Source of the DNA: Bacteroidales bacterium
GTDB lineage: Bacteria > Bacteroidota > Bacteroidia > Bacteroidales > JAFGXI01
Direction of reading: 5' to 3'
DNA: 12,888 nt
NCBI GenBank assembly: GCA_026985625.1
Contig: JALSQC010000142.1
Coordinates: forward strand, 1 to 12,888
The notes under the pieces were generated by a model. It worked only from the letters and a program-made list of their open reading frames with translations. It did not search any database and was not told the DNA's origin. Below, piece by piece: positions 1 to 6,761 of the stretch (within the stretch, counting starts at the first letter, position 1; each line of letters opens with the position of its first letter). Made by a program: the position numbers and the translations under genes.

Positions 1-986
1 AATTCTACTACGTTATGTCTTTCGGTTATTTTTTTTGTTTCTTTTAATGGTAGAGATATCCATCGCTTTAATAATCGTGCTCCCATAGGAGATGTTGTTT
101 TGTCGATAATATCAACTAATGTTACAGCTTCGTCGTTTGGTGAGTAAAGCAGTTCTAAATTACGAATTGTAAATTTGTCTAACCAAACGTATTTATCTTC
201 TTCGATTCGCGATATTGACGATATGTGTTGAATTTGTTTATGTTCGGTAAGTTCTAGATAGTATAATATAGAGCCTGCGGCTGTTATTCCTTCTTTAAGT
301 TTGTTAATTCCAAATCCTTTAAGTGTTTTTACTTTAAAATGTTCGAGTAGTTTGTCGTATGCGTTATCGTAGTTATATGCCCAGTCTTCTATAGGATAAG
401 AATAAAATTTGTCGCCAAAACTGTTATAAAATAATTTTTGTTTACTACGTTCGTATATTATTTCTTTAGGATTAAAGCTTTGTATTAATTTTTCGACATA
501 ATTTATATTGCCTTGTGCTGTAAAAAATTCTCCTGTTGATATATCGACAAATGCAAGTCCACAAATATTTTTTTGAATATTTACACTTGCCAAAAAATTA
601 TTTGTATTTGTTTCGAGAACATTGTCGTTTATAGATACTCCGGGTGTAACAAGTTCGGTAACGCCTCTTTTAACGGTTTTTTTTGTAAGTTTTGGGTTTT
701 CTAATTGTTCGCATATTGCAACACGTTGACCTGCTCTTATTAGTTTTGGCAAGTATGTATCTATTGCATGATACGGAAAACCTGCTAAATCAACATAAGT
801 GGCTGCTCCGTTAGCTCGTTGAGTTAATGTTATTCCTAATATTTTTGATGTTTTTATTGCATCTTGTCCAAATGTTTCGTAAAAATCGCCTACTCTAAAC
901 AACAAAATTGCATCAGGGTGTTTTGCCTTGATGGAGTTATATTGTTTCATTAAAGGGGTTTCTACTTTTATTCCTGATTTTACCAA
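1..986 (-). CDS. mutS: DNA mismatch repair protein MutS, N-terminal part (3' end beyond window)
   Basis: Cytoplasmic mismatch-recognition ATPase that starts methyl-independent mismatch repair with MutL. About 328 residues are present: the mismatch-recognition domain, the connector and the beginning of the lever/core domain. The ATPase domain lies outside the left edge. The reading begins ETPLMKQYNSIKAKHPDAI and then has GDFYETFG, which holds the Phe-x-Glu mismatch-wedge motif (F35 and E37 counted from the chosen start; E. coli F36/E38). Later text such as SPMGARLLKRW is typical MutS core. The TTG at 986-984 is chosen because the family's conserved ETPLMKQY segment lies upstream of the first ATG (950-948). 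The ATG would lose conserved residues. The gene follows the M64 peptidase gene after 125 bp and seems to have its own promoter. Identity is secure; the start is moderately sure. Confidence 0.93.
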   Translation of the reverse strand, partial: MVKSGIKVETPLMKQYNSIKAKHPDAILLFRVGDFYETFGQDAIKTSKILGITLTQRANGAATYVDLAGFPYHAIDTYLPKLIRAGQRVAICEQLENPKLTKKTVKRGVTELVTPGVSINDNVLETNTNNFLASVNIQKNICGLAFVDISTGEFFTAQGNINYVEKLIQSFNPKEIIYERSKQKLFYNSFGDKFYSYPIEDWAYNYDNAYDKLLEHFKVKTLKGFGINKLKEGITAAGSILYYLELTEHKQIQHISSISRIEEDKYVWLDKFTIRNLELLYSPNDEAVTLVDIIDKTTSPMGARLLKRWISLPLKETKKITERHNVVE

Positions 987-1007
987 AATATTAGTTTTTA
1001 TTTTTTA

Positions 1008-1015
1008 CAAATATA
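1008..1015 (-). promoter_or_regulatory. Predicted Bacteroidetes-type -7 box for mutS
   Basis: On the minus strand the sequence TATATTTG matches the Bacteroidetes -7 consensus TAnnTTTG exactly and lies 21 bp before the TTG start of mutS. This would give a short leader of roughly 15 nt. No good TTTG element is seen at the -33 position, where an inverted repeat lies instead. Prediction from consensus only. Confidence 0.4.
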
Positions 1016-1026
1016 TGTTTTCTGTA

Positions 1027-1083
1027 ATGTATATAAAAACAGGGTTAATTATTTGTTAAAAACTTTTATTGTTTTTATACATT
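1027..1083. repeat. Imperfect inverted repeat between the M64 gene and mutS
   Basis: The arms are ATGTATATAAAAACA (1027-1041) and TGTTTTTATACAT (1070-1082). They are complementary except for a 2-nt bulge and are separated by 28 nt. Read on the minus strand the structure follows the M64 peptidase stop by about 30 bp and covers the region where a mutS -33 element would be. It could be a weak terminator of the upstream operon or an operator; the stem is AT-only apart from its ends, so it may also be chance. Confidence 0.35.
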
Positions 1084-1111
1084 GTAATATTTTTAATCTT
1101 TAATTCTTAAT

Positions 1112-2380
1112 TTATTCGCTATAGAATTTTATCATTTGTTTAATTGCTTGCGAGCATATTGGACAAAAGCCTTGTTTTAGTTGTCTCATCTCGCAATTTC
1201 TATACGAACGATATACTCCTTTTGCCACATATCCCGCTCCTTCGAATAAGCCTATTGTATTATTATATTTATCGTTATCGGGTGTTGGTTTAGGTGTTCC
1301 TTTTTGTATTAGATTTTTCCATTTTGATTCAAAATTAACTAAATTTGTAATGTTTGGCTCCCATGGTTCTACATTTTTGTTATAGAAATCGTCAGATATT
1401 TCGGTATCGACATATTCGTCGGCAAGACCTGCAAATCCATGTCCAAACTCGTGTAAAAATACCCATTTCGACAATGGATTATCGGCTGCTGTTATATTCC
1501 AGAAATTAAATATTCCGCCTCCTCCGTATTTTGATGTATTTACAATAATATAAATTTGGTCGTAAGGGACAAGTGCTGCGATATTGCGAATTGTTTTGGT
1601 GTCTTGAATTGTAAGATATCTTTCGCTTCGGAATGTGTAGAACGATGAATTAAATAATGTTTTTTTCCAAATATTTTCACCGGGGATATCGGTTCCGTTT
1701 TCTTCGGAAAAAGTTTCTATTCCCCAAATATTAAATTTGTCTTTATAGTTTTTAAAAGGAGGATATGTCCAAAAATAATTTGCAAAACGTTTAGCGTCGT
1801 TGTGTAGTTTTTCTTTATCGGCTTTTGTATATCCGTCAAATAAAAAAACAATATCTACTTTTTTATCTGATGGTCCGTTTTTTAAGATGGTAAATGTTTT
1901 AAATGCCGGAGGATTTTCTTTTTTTATCATATAATCTTCAGGATTTATATTTAGCGAAAAAATATTTTTATAGTTTCCGTTTTTTTGACGACGGTTTATA
2001 TTAATAATAATTGTTTTTTTAGGATATGGAAATATTAATGTTTCGTAAAAACTGCGTTTTTGTTTTTTTGCTTCGTTGTAAGTTTGCCATTCTTGAAAAA
2101 GGGTGTTATATCCTCTGCTGTATATTAGTTTATTGCTGGCACTGTCGTATATCTCGCACATATATCGTCCGTATTTAAATGTATCGATAAGATTTTTGTG
2201 TGAGCCTCCCCATAAGGGCTCTTGTTTTATTTGTTTTAATGATAATATTTCGTTTACAGAGTCTCCCGTGTGTATGTAATCGACACGCATTGTTTTATTT
2301 ATAAAATACGATTGAAAATTTATATTCTGCGAGAATATTTGTGTGCTAATAAGTAATAAAATCAGATATAATATTTTCAT
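1112..2380 (-). CDS. Exported M64-family (IgA peptidase-like) metallopeptidase
   Basis: A 422-residue protein with an N-terminal signal peptide (MKILYLILLLISTQIFSQ, cleavage expected near residue 18), so it acts in the periplasm or outside the cell. Residues about 20-150 resemble the N-terminal beta domain of M64 peptidases. From about 165 on is the catalytic domain. It has the zinc site H310-E-F-G-H314 followed by GLADEY (D321-E322-Y323), which is the diagnostic M64 arrangement, and the family's C-terminal MRQLKQGFCPIC segment. No C-terminal secretion-sorting domain is seen, because the protein ends straight after the peptidase domain. It is the last gene of the thioredoxin-cysK-cysE operon, 11 bp after cysE, so it should be co-transcribed with cysteine synthesis, an odd pairing. 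Family assignment is firm; the natural substrate is unknown, and IgA cleavage should not be assumed. Confidence 0.9.
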   Translation of the reverse strand: MKILYLILLLISTQIFSQNINFQSYFINKTMRVDYIHTGDSVNEILSLKQIKQEPLWGGSHKNLIDTFKYGRYMCEIYDSASNKLIYSRGYNTLFQEWQTYNEAKKQKRSFYETLIFPYPKKTIIININRRQKNGNYKNIFSLNINPEDYMIKKENPPAFKTFTILKNGPSDKKVDIVFLFDGYTKADKEKLHNDAKRFANYFWTYPPFKNYKDKFNIWGIETFSEENGTDIPGENIWKKTLFNSSFYTFRSERYLTIQDTKTIRNIAALVPYDQIYIIVNTSKYGGGGIFNFWNITAADNPLSKWVFLHEFGHGFAGLADEYVDTEISDDFYNKNVEPWEPNITNLVNFESKWKNLIQKGTPKPTPDNDKYNNTIGLFEGAGYVAKGVYRSYRNCEMRQLKQGFCPICSQAIKQMIKFYSE

Positions 2381-2391
2381 ATTTTTTTATT

Positions 2392-3264
2392 TTATCGTTG
2401 TAATATTTTTGAGTTTGGTTCTACATCGTGGGTTATCCACATATTACCGCCAATAATTGAATTTTCGCCAATAGTTACTCGACCTAATATTGTTGCTTCG
2501 GCATAAATTATAACATTATCTTTTACTATAGGGTGTCGAGGTATTCCTTTTATAGGATTTCCGTCTTTATCAATAGGAAAGCTTTTTGCTCCGAGTGTAA
2601 CTCCTTGATATATTTTAACATTATTGCCTATAATAGTTGTTTCGCCTATTACTACTCCTGTTCCATGGTCTATTGTAAAATATTCGCCTATTTCGGCTCC
2701 GGGATGTATATCTATTCCTGTTTCGGAATGAGCCATTTCGGTAATTATACGTGGAATTAGCGGAACATTTAGTTTAAGTAGTGCATTTGCTATTCGATAG
2801 TTTGTTAATGTTCGTATTACGGGATAACAAAAAATTACTTCGCCGTATCCTTTTGCTGCCGGATCGCCTAAATATGCAGCTATTACATCGGTTGAAAGTT
2901 TTTTTCGTATATCGGGTAATTTTTTAATAAATTCTAATGTAATTAAGTCGGCTTGTTTGTTAATTTTGTCGCAATTTGTATTTTTATTGTTTGAGCAGTT
3001 AAAATATAATCCGCGTTTTATTTGCTCTTTTAATAATGGAACAACATTATTTATATTAACTCCTATGTAATACTCTATATTGTTGTTGTTTATTGATGCA
3101 TTACCAAAATATCCGGGAAAAATTATTTTCCTAAATAAATTAACAATATCTTTTAGTTTACTATGCGAAGGCATAAGTTCGTTGTTAACAGGCGAATGAT
3201 AAACAATATCGAGATATTCTTTATTCGATAATGTTTTTATTATTTTATCTATTTCTTTATTCAT
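2392..3264 (-). CDS. cysE: Serine O-acetyltransferase
   Basis: Transfers acetyl from acetyl-CoA to L-serine, giving O-acetylserine, the first step of cysteine synthesis, in the cytoplasm. The 290-residue protein has a helical N-terminal domain (about 1-175) and a left-handed beta-helix of hexapeptide repeats (about 180-285). Signature text includes AHSETGIDIHPGAEIGE and IDHGTGVVIGET, with the conserved histidines H187 and H200, and the later GVTLGAKSFP. The C-terminus is short and ends SKILQR, without the terminal isoleucine by which canonical serine acetyltransferases dock into the CysK active site, so a classical cysteine synthase complex is doubtful. It lies 5 bp after cysK and 11 bp before the M64 gene, in an operon. 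Confidence 0.93.
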   Translation of the reverse strand: MNKEIDKIIKTLSNKEYLDIVYHSPVNNELMPSHSKLKDIVNLFRKIIFPGYFGNASINNNNIEYYIGVNINNVVPLLKEQIKRGLYFNCSNNKNTNCDKINKQADLITLEFIKKLPDIRKKLSTDVIAAYLGDPAAKGYGEVIFCYPVIRTLTNYRIANALLKLNVPLIPRIITEMAHSETGIDIHPGAEIGEYFTIDHGTGVVIGETTIIGNNVKIYQGVTLGAKSFPIDKDGNPIKGIPRHPIVKDNVIIYAEATILGRVTIGENSIIGGNMWITHDVEPNSKILQR

Positions 3265-3269
3265 TTTTT

Positions 3270-4187
3270 TTAGTCTATAAAATTTTTAACACTTAAATAT
3301 CGGTCTCCACCGTCGGGTAATATTGTTACAATTAATTTGTTTTTGTTTTTTATGTTTTTTGCAAGTTTTATTGCGGCATAAACATTTGCTCCTGATGATA
3401 TACCGCAAAATATTCCTTCGGTTTTTACAAGTTTTTTTGCTGTTTTAAAAGCATCGTTATCAGATGTTTTAATAATATCATCTATTAACGAAAGGTTAAG
3501 ATTATCGGGTATAAAATTAGGTCCAATACCTTGTATGTTATGCAACCCCGATTTTTTTTCGGATATAATAGGAGAGTTCTCTGGTTCTACAATAATGGTT
3601 TTAATTTTTTTATTAAATTTTTTTAATTCGGTTGATATTCCGCTAAAGGTTCCTCCTGTTCCGAAAGCCGAAACAAATATGTCGATTTTTCCATCGGTTT
3701 GTTCTATAATTTCGGTTGCTGTTAGTATGTGCGACTCGGGATTGTGTTTGTTTTTAAATTGAGACGGAATAAAAACATTTGGTTCGGATTTTAATATTTC
3801 GTTGGCTTTTTCTATTGCTCCTTTTATGCGTTTATTGCTTTGTGTTAAAATTACATTTGCTCCAAATGCTTTTAAAATAGCAATTCGTTCTTTACTTACA
3901 TGTTCGGGCATTATAATAGTAAGTTTTAGGTTTTTTACCGAGCAAACCATTGCTAAGCCTATGCCTGTATTGCCGCTTGTAGGTTCAACAATATGTGTTT
4001 TATCGTTTATTAGTCCGTTTTTTATAGCATTTTTAATCATATTAAGTGCAGGACGGTCTTTTATTGACCCTCCCGGATTTTGTCCCTCAATTTTAACAGC
4101 AATGTTTCCATAAAGATTTTTATTTATCTTGCTAAGATAAACCATTGGTGTATTACCTATTGTTTGTAATATATCGTTGTATATCAT
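3270..4187 (-). CDS. cysK: Cysteine synthase A (O-acetylserine sulfhydrylase)
   Basis: PLP enzyme that joins O-acetylserine and sulfide into cysteine. The 305-residue length fits the family. The Schiff-base lysine is K43 in GGSIKDR, the substrate loop is TSGNTG (70-75), the phosphate loop is GTGGT (176-180), and the pyridine-nitrogen site is GISSGA (262-267). The segment HNIQGIGPNFIP favours CysK over CysM, which has a different sequence at this point. The ATG overlaps the stop codon of the thioredoxin-like gene by one base (TAATG), a sign of translational coupling. The product of cysE, 5 bp downstream, supplies its substrate. CysM-like use of thiosulfate cannot be excluded from sequence alone. 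Confidence 0.93.
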   Translation of the reverse strand: MIYNDILQTIGNTPMVYLSKINKNLYGNIAVKIEGQNPGGSIKDRPALNMIKNAIKNGLINDKTHIVEPTSGNTGIGLAMVCSVKNLKLTIIMPEHVSKERIAILKAFGANVILTQSNKRIKGAIEKANEILKSEPNVFIPSQFKNKHNPESHILTATEIIEQTDGKIDIFVSAFGTGGTFSGISTELKKFNKKIKTIIVEPENSPIISEKKSGLHNIQGIGPNFIPDNLNLSLIDDIIKTSDNDAFKTAKKLVKTEGIFCGISSGANVYAAIKLAKNIKNKNKLIVTILPDGGDRYLSVKNFID

Positions 4188-4666
4188 TATTTTATATTTG
4201 TATTTTTTTTATTCCATAAAATTAAAAATCTTTTAACTTTATTAAAATCATACGATTTGTTTTTTTCTAAATATCCCGAATCTTGAATATGCAATACTTT
4301 TCCTTTATCGTTAAGAATAACAAGCACCGGAAATCCAAAACGTTGCGGGTTTCCAAAAGTTTTTAATAAATCTAAATTTTTATTTTCTTTACTATAATTA
4401 ACATAAACTACCTCGTAATCGGTTTTTTGAATCGAATCTAAAATATTATTGTTTTTTATATAATTATGTAAACGTATGCACCAAGGACACCAGTTGCCAC
4501 CTATCTGAACATAAACGTTTTTATTTTTATCTGATGCTAATTTAATAGCTTTTTTAATATCGGCTTTTGCATTAGCTTTTGGATTGTAAACTTTAATATT
4601 TTGTTGCGAGAAAGAATATTCGGCAAAAAATAGAATTAAAAAAAACAAAATTAATTTATTAAACAT
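4187..4666 (-). CDS. Exported thioredoxin-like protein with WCPWC active site
   Basis: A 159-residue thioredoxin-fold protein. From the chosen ATG (4666) it begins MFNKLILFFLILFFAEYSFS, a clean signal peptide, so it should work in the periplasm or be anchored there. The redox motif is GNWCPWCIRL (C60 and C63) and the cis-proline is in GFPVLVIL (about P113), followed by a typical thioredoxin beta-hairpin. A longer reading from a TTG at 4690 would put eight polar residues before the signal peptide and is less likely. It is the first gene of the operon with cysK, cysE and the M64 peptidase, with a one-base stop/start overlap to cysK. Its role may be disulfide reduction for exported proteins; a direct link to cysteine synthesis is only inferred. 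Confidence 0.85.
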   Translation of the reverse strand: MFNKLILFFLILFFAEYSFSQQNIKVYNPKANAKADIKKAIKLASDKNKNVYVQIGGNWCPWCIRLHNYIKNNNILDSIQKTDYEVVYVNYSKENKNLDLLKTFGNPQRFGFPVLVILNDKGKVLHIQDSGYLEKNKSYDFNKVKRFLILWNKKNTNIK

Positions 4667-4709
4667 TTCTTTAAATTTATAGATTTGCAATTAAATATAC
4701 ATTTTTTTT

Positions 4710-4740
4710 CAAAAGTATTATAAAAAAATCAAAAACCAAT
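4710..4740 (-). promoter_or_regulatory. Predicted promoter of the thioredoxin-cysK-cysE-M64 operon
   Basis: On the minus strand ATTG (4740-4737), a three-of-four match to the Bacteroidetes -33 TTTG, is followed after 19 bp by TACTTTTG (4717-4710), an exact match to the -7 consensus TAnnTTTG. Transcription would start near 4703, giving a leader of about 37 nt before the ATG at 4666. Prediction by consensus and spacing. Confidence 0.5.
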
Positions 4741-4788
4741 ACAACTATTTTAATACTTAATTTGTCAAACAATAGCAATAAGAATAAA

Positions 4789-5343
4789 ATGCAAGATGAA
4801 AAATTATTAATAAAAAAATGCTTAAAACATGACGAAAAGGCTCTAAGCGAACTTTATAATAATTTTTCGGGTAAAATGTATGGTATTTGTTTGCGATATG
4901 CTAAAAACAAAATGGATGCCGACGACTTATTGCACGATGGTTTTTTAAAAGTGTTAAAAAATTTACAAGCCTATAGAGGCGAAGGTTCTTTTGAGGGTTG
5001 GATGCGTAGAATAATGGTAAATACGGCTATTAACTTTTACAGAAAAAAAAGTAGTCATTACGATAGCGATATAGAAGATGCTTATGATTTAAGCGATAGC
5101 AGTTTTGATAATGCCTTGTCGCAAATATCTACTAACGAACTGTTAGAGTTAATACAAGATTTACCCGACGGATACAGATTAGTTTTTAATATGTTTGTTA
5201 TTGAAGGATACAAACATCGCGAGATTGCCGAAATTTTAAATATATCGGAAAATACATCAAAATCGCAACTCTTAAAAGCTAAAATTACCTTAAAAAAGAA
5301 CCTTGAAATAAAATATAAAATAACTGAAAATGTCAATAGATAA
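4789..5343 (+). CDS. ECF-type RNA polymerase sigma factor
   Basis: A 184-residue sigma-70 family regulator. Region 2 (about residues 14-80) contains YNNFSGKMYGICLRYAKN, then DADDLLHDGFLKVLKNL, and a GSFEGWMRRIMVNTAINFYR stretch typical of region 2.4. Region 4 (about 118-172) contains LPDGYRLVFNMFVIEGY, then the helix-turn-helix HREIAEILNISENTSKSQL, which should bind the -35 element. The layout with only regions 2 and 4 defines an ECF (RpoE-like) sigma. The ATG at 4789 is chosen over an in-frame TTG at 4762, which would add nine Asn/Lys-rich residues. The gene overlaps the next one by 14 bp, which suggests that the downstream product is its controller. The target promoters are unknown. Confidence 0.92.
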   Translation: MQDEKLLIKKCLKHDEKALSELYNNFSGKMYGICLRYAKNKMDADDLLHDGFLKVLKNLQAYRGEGSFEGWMRRIMVNTAINFYRKKSSHYDSDIEDAYDLSDSSFDNALSQISTNELLELIQDLPDGYRLVFNMFVIEGYKHREIAEILNISENTSKSQLLKAKITLKKNLEIKYKITENVNR

Positions 5344-6760
5344 TTTCGATAATATTATAAAAAATAAATTCGATAATTTTAGCGAAACTCCGCCTAATTA
5401 TGTTTTTGATAATATAAAAAACGATTTTACTAAAATAAAATATAATAATTTTAATGCAAAATTTGTTAAGCTTGTAAGTTTATTAGGAGCAACTGCAATT
5501 ATATCAACTATTATTTTATTAAATGTTTTTAACGATACAAATACTAATAAAAAACAAAAAAACCTTAGCACTAAAGACCTTAGCAATAATAATGTAACAA
5601 AACAAAATAATAATTTTTACACTAATGTTGATAAAAAAACTACGGCTAAATATCAAAATAATGATACAAAAAACAAATCAAATAAAGCCGATGCAATTAC
5701 TATAAATAAAACCATAAAAGGTAAGATATTTAATATAAAAATTAATAATATCAAAATTATATATTCGTCAGATGATTTAATTATATCAAAAGACAAATCG
5801 TATTTTTATATTAAAAGTAATGACTACGGTATAAAAAAAATAATTATTAAAAAAGACAATAAAATTATAAATTATATTATTAATTTTATTAATACTGAAA
5901 ATAATAATATTAACATTGCCGATAACGACAAAGAACAATCGAAACAAAATATAGCAGACAATAAAAATACAAAATCGGCAAATACTGATTCTGATTTTGA
6001 TGCTAAGTTTATAATAAAATCGCCAACTTGTTATAACAGTAACGGTAAAATTTATACAGTATTAAATAATGGAGATTATACTTTTATTTGGAATGATAAC
6101 TCAAAAGAACAAAACCGTAGAGATATAAAATCGGGTAATTATACAGTTACAATATCAAATAATAATATATCAAAAACATACTCGTTAACTGTTAACGATA
6201 GCGGTATTGTTAAAACAGAATTAACACACGAGGAATTAACATTACAAACTAATTATCCTATTTATTTTATAAATAAAACTACTATTGACAATAAAAAAAT
6301 TAAAGATTTAAATAATTATAGTGTTTATTGGAGTTTTGGCGACGGAACATATTCAACCGACCTTAACCCCGAGCATTTATATACGAGTCCGGGAAATTAT
6401 ATTGTTAGTTTAAAAGTTACAGGCAAAGAAGGTTGCAGCGATTCTGTAACATATAAAGATATTATTATTCCAAAAACAATTATAAATGTTCCTAATGCAT
6501 TTACACCTAACGGCGATGGAATTAATGATATTTTTAAATTGAGTATTAAATCAGTAAAAAATTTCGAATGTATTATTCTCGATAAATCAGGAAAACAAAT
6601 ATACAAATGGACTGATCCCGATAAAGGTTGGGACGGAAAAATAAATGGAAATAATATTGCCGACGATGGCATATATTACTATATAGCCAAAGGATTAAAT
6701 TCTAATAACAAAGAGTTTGAAAAAACAGGTTTCTTTTATTTATTTAAAAACAAACAATAA
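5330..6760 (+). CDS. Membrane-anchored anti-sigma-like protein with SprB-like, PKD and CHU_C (T9SS type B-like) domains
   Basis: A 476-residue protein in four parts. Residues 1-43 are a charged cytoplasmic tail with ETPPNYVFDNIKNDF, matching the PPxxVWexI motif found at the start of Bacteroidetes proteins encoded after ECF sigma factors. Residues about 44-67 are a single transmembrane helix. Residues 68-220 are an Asn/Lys-rich linker region with a beta-rich stretch. Next come an SprB-repeat-like Ig unit (about 228-292, with FIWNDNS and SGNYTVTI), a PKD domain (about 305-380, YWSFGDGTYSTD) and a CHU_C domain (about 388-474, NVPNAFTPNGDGINDIFKL through DDGIYYYIAKG). The start overlaps the sigma gene by 14 bp, so the two are probably co-translated. 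I infer that it holds the sigma factor at the inner membrane and senses something through the extracytoplasmic domains. The low-complexity linker may partly reflect AT bias. The stop is 1 bp from the convergent neighbour. Confidence 0.85.
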   Translation: MSIDNFDNIIKNKFDNFSETPPNYVFDNIKNDFTKIKYNNFNAKFVKLVSLLGATAIISTIILLNVFNDTNTNKKQKNLSTKDLSNNNVTKQNNNFYTNVDKKTTAKYQNNDTKNKSNKADAITINKTIKGKIFNIKINNIKIIYSSDDLIISKDKSYFYIKSNDYGIKKIIIKKDNKIINYIINFINTENNNINIADNDKEQSKQNIADNKNTKSANTDSDFDAKFIIKSPTCYNSNGKIYTVLNNGDYTFIWNDNSKEQNRRDIKSGNYTVTISNNNISKTYSLTVNDSGIVKTELTHEELTLQTNYPIYFINKTTIDNKKIKDLNNYSVYWSFGDGTYSTDLNPEHLYTSPGNYIVSLKVTGKEGCSDSVTYKDIIIPKTIINVPNAFTPNGDGINDIFKLSIKSVKNFECIILDKSGKQIYKWTDPDKGWDGKINGNNIADDGIYYYIAKGLNSNNKEFEKTGFFYLFKNKQ

Positions 6761-6761
6761 T

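Noticed and set aside
1112..1200. T9SS sorting domain at the end of the M64 peptidase
   Set aside because: The protein ends directly after the family's FCPIC segment and helix; no extra domain is present.
3802..4113. Open frame on the plus strand opposite cysK (and similar frames opposite cysE, the threonine dehydrogenase and the GNAT gene)
   Set aside because: They lie wholly opposite well-recognised genes and have no family resemblance; they are a by-product of codon use in AT-rich genes.
4667..4690. TTG start at 4690 for the thioredoxin-like protein
   Set aside because: It adds eight polar residues before an otherwise complete signal peptide; the ATG at 4666 is the better start.
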